Source: Lentimicrobiaceae bacterium (GTDB lineage Bacteria; Bacteroidota; Bacteroidia; Bacteroidales; JAGONC01). From it: DNA of 33,302 nt. Made by a program: the position numbers and the translations under genes. Where the stretch lies: assembly GCA_017993235.1 (NCBI GenBank), contig JAGONC010000034.1, positions 1-33,302 on the forward strand. Direction: 5' to 3'. A model generated the notes under the pieces. It was not told the DNA's origin. It did no database searches and was given only the letters and a program-made list of their open reading frames with translations. Every line of letters begins with the position of its first letter. Position 1 is the first letter of the stretch. Below are positions 30,990 through 33,302 of this stretch, piece after piece.

Positions 30990-31682
30990 TTAAATCTGGT
31001 GGAGCGCTTCCGGAAACTGATTCGCGGGGAACAATTTCACTTTCGGTACTATTTCAGTTTCATGGGCACAAACTGCAAGCACATAATCCTTTTCAAGCGG
31101 GATAATCCTTAAATGTACATCTGCAAATTTACCATTAATATGGACAAGGTATTCTCCCTGGGTTTTTTTTATAATAAAACTGCTCAGCGGTAGGGTCAGT
31201 CCTTTACCGAGGGCTTTCAAATAGCTTTCTTTCAGAGTCCAGAGCGTATAGAAATATTCAGACCGTTCCGGTTCAGGCGTATCCATCAGGCTTTGAAACT
31301 CGCTTTCATTAAAAAACCTCCTGGCTATCCCGGTCCTGCATTTTTTTACCTGTTCGACATCGATGCCCACAGGGTGTCCTGAGAAAGCGGCAACGATCCA
31401 GGAACCACTGTGCGACATGTTAAAATGGATCGGGTAGTTCTGGACATAGGGCTTACCCTTTTCCTCATATTCGATCCGGAGATCCGCATTATGGATGGAA
31501 AGTTTCTTGCATAACAGACAACGGATCAGCAATTCCCCGAACAGGGACCGTTGGGCATCCGGTTCCCGGTAAAAAGCATTGATTCTTTTCCGGGAAGATT
31601 GAGGTACCAATGTCAGAAGCAATTCCCTGATCTGCTGGAACTCTTCTGTTTGGAGTAGTTTTGTCGCATATAGCTCAACCAT
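30990..31682 (-). CDS. 4'-phosphopantetheinyl transferase (Sfp type)
   Basis: A 230-residue enzyme that moves 4'-phosphopantetheine from CoA to a serine of a carrier protein. It has HFNMSHSGSWIVAAF (88-100 region), the metal motif VGIDVEQ (Asp108 and Glu110) and WTLKESYLKALGKGL with Glu152 and Lys156. Length and motif layout are those of the two-lobed Sfp/Gsp group, which usually serves secondary-metabolite or broad carrier proteins instead of only fatty acid ACP. No carrier protein, NRPS or PKS gene is in the window, so the partner is unknown. It lies 24 bp after the PLP decarboxylase. Confidence 0.93.
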   Translation of the reverse strand: MVELYATKLLQTEEFQQIRELLLTLVPQSSRKRINAFYREPDAQRSLFGELLIRCLLCKKLSIHNADLRIEYEEKGKPYVQNYPIHFNMSHSGSWIVAAFSGHPVGIDVEQVKKCRTGIARRFFNESEFQSLMDTPEPERSEYFYTLWTLKESYLKALGKGLTLPLSSFIIKKTQGEYLVHINGKFADVHLRIIPLEKDYVLAVCAHETEIVPKVKLFPANQFPEALHQI

Positions 31683-31706
31683 GCGATAAACGGATCATAA
31701 GGGTTA

Positions 31707-33125
31707 TCAAAGCCTTGAAGAGGTCGTCCGGATCAAATCCCATGCCGCCAATACATGTCGCTCTTCTGCATATGTCTGTGCGATTACCATGCGCAATGTA
31801 TATTTTCCCTTCAGGCGCGTGTGGGAAATGAACATTCTCCCGGTGGCATTAACTGAGTTTAACAAGCGCTCATTCAATTCATTAAGTTCGGTCTCATCCA
31901 CAATTCCTGCGGGTTTGTACCTGAAGCACACGGTATTTAGCAGGGGTTTGACCAGCACTTCAAAGTCGGGGTGCTGTTCGATCGCTGTTGCCAGTTTTTG
32001 AGCCAGTGCTATGTGCATCCTCACTTTATTCTGGATCTCCTGAATTCCAAAATTCCGCAGGACGAACCACAGTTTCAGTGCCCTGAACCTTCTTCCCAGT
32101 GCAATACCCCAGTCACGGTAGTCGTTCACCATGCCGCGCGTCCTGGTCTTCAGGTATTCGGGAAGGATTGCGAAAGTCCGGATCAGTGTTTCCCTGTCCC
32201 TGATGAAGTATGCAGAGCAGTCGAAGTTGGTGAACATCCATTTATGGGGGTTGAAGACAAAACTGTCTGCATCTTCGATCCCCCCGATCATCCAGCGGTA
32301 TTCGGGCAGCACCAGCGCTGTGCCTGCCAGTGCAGCGTCGACATGAAGCCAGACATCGTATTTTTTGCAGATGCGTGCTATTGCAGGTAGGGGATCGATG
32401 GCTGTAGAGCTGGTGGTACCGATGGTTGCCACCACGGCCAGGGGAGCTTTCCCGTTCTTCAGGTCCAGTTCAATGGCCTGCTGCAGTGCCTCGGGCCGCA
32501 TCCCGAACTGCTCATCCACATCCACCCTGATGAGGTTCTTCTTTCCCAATCCTGCTATTTTCACTGCTTTTTCAAGCGATGAATGGGTTTCGGATGTGCA
32601 GTAGACGCGAAAAGATTTTTGATGATGGATACCGGTTTCATTCACCTGGAATCCTGAATATTTTTCGCGTGCTGAAAGGATAGCGATCAGGGTGGAGGAG
32701 GATGCCGTATCCTGGATCACTCCATCCCAGGTAGCTGGCAAGCCCGTCATCTGCCTTAACCAGTGCATCATTTTCTCTTCAAGTTCAGCAGCTGCGGGAG
32801 ATGTTTCCCAGACCATGCACTGGGCTCCCAGCGTGGCGGTGAGCATCTCGCCGAGTACCGATGGATAGCTTGAATTGGCAGGGAAATAGGCGAAAAAGTT
32901 GGGGCTCTGCCAGTGCGTCATGCCTGGCAGAATGATTTTCTGAAAATCCTGCATGATCTTTTCGATCGGTTCACTTTCTTCGGGAGGGACATCCGGGATC
33001 TGGCGATAGATTTCACCGGGTACGACAGGGGATTTGACCGGCAGCTGCTCCACATTTTCCAGGTAATCAGCCATCCAGTCAACAAACTGATGGGCATGGA
33101 ACCGGAATTCGCTTGAAGTGATCAT
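31707..33125 (-). CDS. Group II PLP-dependent decarboxylase (aromatic-L-amino-acid decarboxylase type)
   Basis: A 472-residue enzyme of the family that contains aromatic amino acid, tyrosine and histidine decarboxylases. It has ETSPAAAELEEKMMHWL, TSETHSSLEKA with the ring-stacking His181, TIGTTSSTAIDP, HVDAALAG with Asp263, and NPHKWM with the cofactor Lys295. The catalytic-loop Tyr324 in LPEYLKT is present, which argues for decarboxylase and not aldehyde synthase activity. RDWGIALGRRFRALKLWFVLR is the classic family stretch. HVDAALAG has Leu where many members have Tyr, so the substrate is not predicted. It is the first gene of the cluster with the PPTase, DUF1573 and type IX-secreted protein genes. 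Confidence 0.95.
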   Translation of the reverse strand: MITSSEFRFHAHQFVDWMADYLENVEQLPVKSPVVPGEIYRQIPDVPPEESEPIEKIMQDFQKIILPGMTHWQSPNFFAYFPANSSYPSVLGEMLTATLGAQCMVWETSPAAAELEEKMMHWLRQMTGLPATWDGVIQDTASSSTLIAILSAREKYSGFQVNETGIHHQKSFRVYCTSETHSSLEKAVKIAGLGKKNLIRVDVDEQFGMRPEALQQAIELDLKNGKAPLAVVATIGTTSSTAIDPLPAIARICKKYDVWLHVDAALAGTALVLPEYRWMIGGIEDADSFVFNPHKWMFTNFDCSAYFIRDRETLIRTFAILPEYLKTRTRGMVNDYRDWGIALGRRFRALKLWFVLRNFGIQEIQNKVRMHIALAQKLATAIEQHPDFEVLVKPLLNTVCFRYKPAGIVDETELNELNERLLNSVNATGRMFISHTRLKGKYTLRMVIAQTYAEERHVLAAWDLIRTTSSRL

Positions 33126-33247
33126 GAGATTCGTCTTTTGATGCAGGTCATAAAATTACGCAATTGATAATTAATTTGTACCTTTCCTCTATAAATCTAA
33201 TTTCTTTGGCACTTAAGATTCTTGGTGAATAATTTCCTCTGCGAACA
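33126..33247. other. AT-rich upstream region of the decarboxylase gene
   Basis: A gap with no gene. The minus strand has TAATTTTA (one mismatch from TAnnTTTG) about 25 bp before the decarboxylase ATG, a weak promoter candidate. Confidence 0.3.
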
Positions 33248-33302
33248 CTAACGTTCAAGTCTGTGTGCTTTTTTAATGGTATAGGCCAGTTTAAAGACGG
33301 GG
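33248..33302 (-). CDS. Possible 3' end of a gene entering from the right
   Basis: A minus-strand frame open from the window edge gives 17 residues (PVFKLAYTIKKAHRLER) and a TAG stop. The charged ending looks protein-like, but the stretch is too short to identify and could be chance. Confidence 0.25.
   Translation of the reverse strand, partial: PVFKLAYTIKKAHRLER

Overview
The window looks like chromosomal DNA of an uncultured member of the Bacteroidota, probably near the Bacteroidales. The evidence is a large secreted protein with a type IX secretion C-terminal domain, a DUF5606 protein, a HU-CCDC81/SPOR protein, a tmRNA whose tag reads GENNFALAA, and eight exact matches to the Bacteroidetes -7 promoter element TAnnTTTG at sensible distances from gene starts. 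The content is mostly housekeeping. I found no integrase, transposase, CRISPR array, tRNA or rRNA gene.

Left part (1-9000). Almost everything reads on the minus strand. From the left edge there is a frameshifted unknown gene, an M61 peptidase lipoprotein with no room for the usual PDZ domain, a small GIY-YIG protein and the tmRNA gene with an elaborate hairpin at its 3' side. Next comes a likely membrane and signalling cluster, transcribed right to left: a two-knuckle zf-TFIIB protein, LemA, an M48 (HtpX-like) membrane protease, an NtrC-like response regulator without a DNA-binding domain, and a six-helix class III adenylate cyclase.

Middle part (9000-22400). On the minus strand, DUF5606-pyrK-pyrD form a pyrimidine operon. 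purB overlaps a glycosyltransferase and follows a beta-barrel protein, a flavodoxin and a fused E1 alpha/beta dehydrogenase. Further right are an alkyltransferase-like protein, trmB, the HU/SPOR protein, kdsB, a deoxynucleoside kinase and a GH3-family protein.

Right part (22400-33302). ispE (+) converges on lptF/G (-), which follows tgt. A divergent promoter pair separates tgt from a plus-strand glycosyltransferase/ECF sigma pair. The minus strand then carries a cluster read from the right: a group II PLP decarboxylase, a 4'-phosphopantetheinyl transferase, a DUF1573 protein, an 834-residue type IX-secreted surface protein made of alternating Ig-like modules, and a tiny secreted repeat protein.

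The most unusual signal is between genes. Several unrelated short-period repeat families (6, 7, 10 and 20 bp) fill intergenic gaps almost exactly from stop codon to start codon. One of them, a 10-bp family, carries four small hairpins. Their stems differ in sequence but keep pairing, three of the four have GNA or GNRA-type loops on the transcribed strand, and three of the four have a conserved GCGA/GAGC base with tandem G-A mismatches. That is the best candidate here for an undescribed element.
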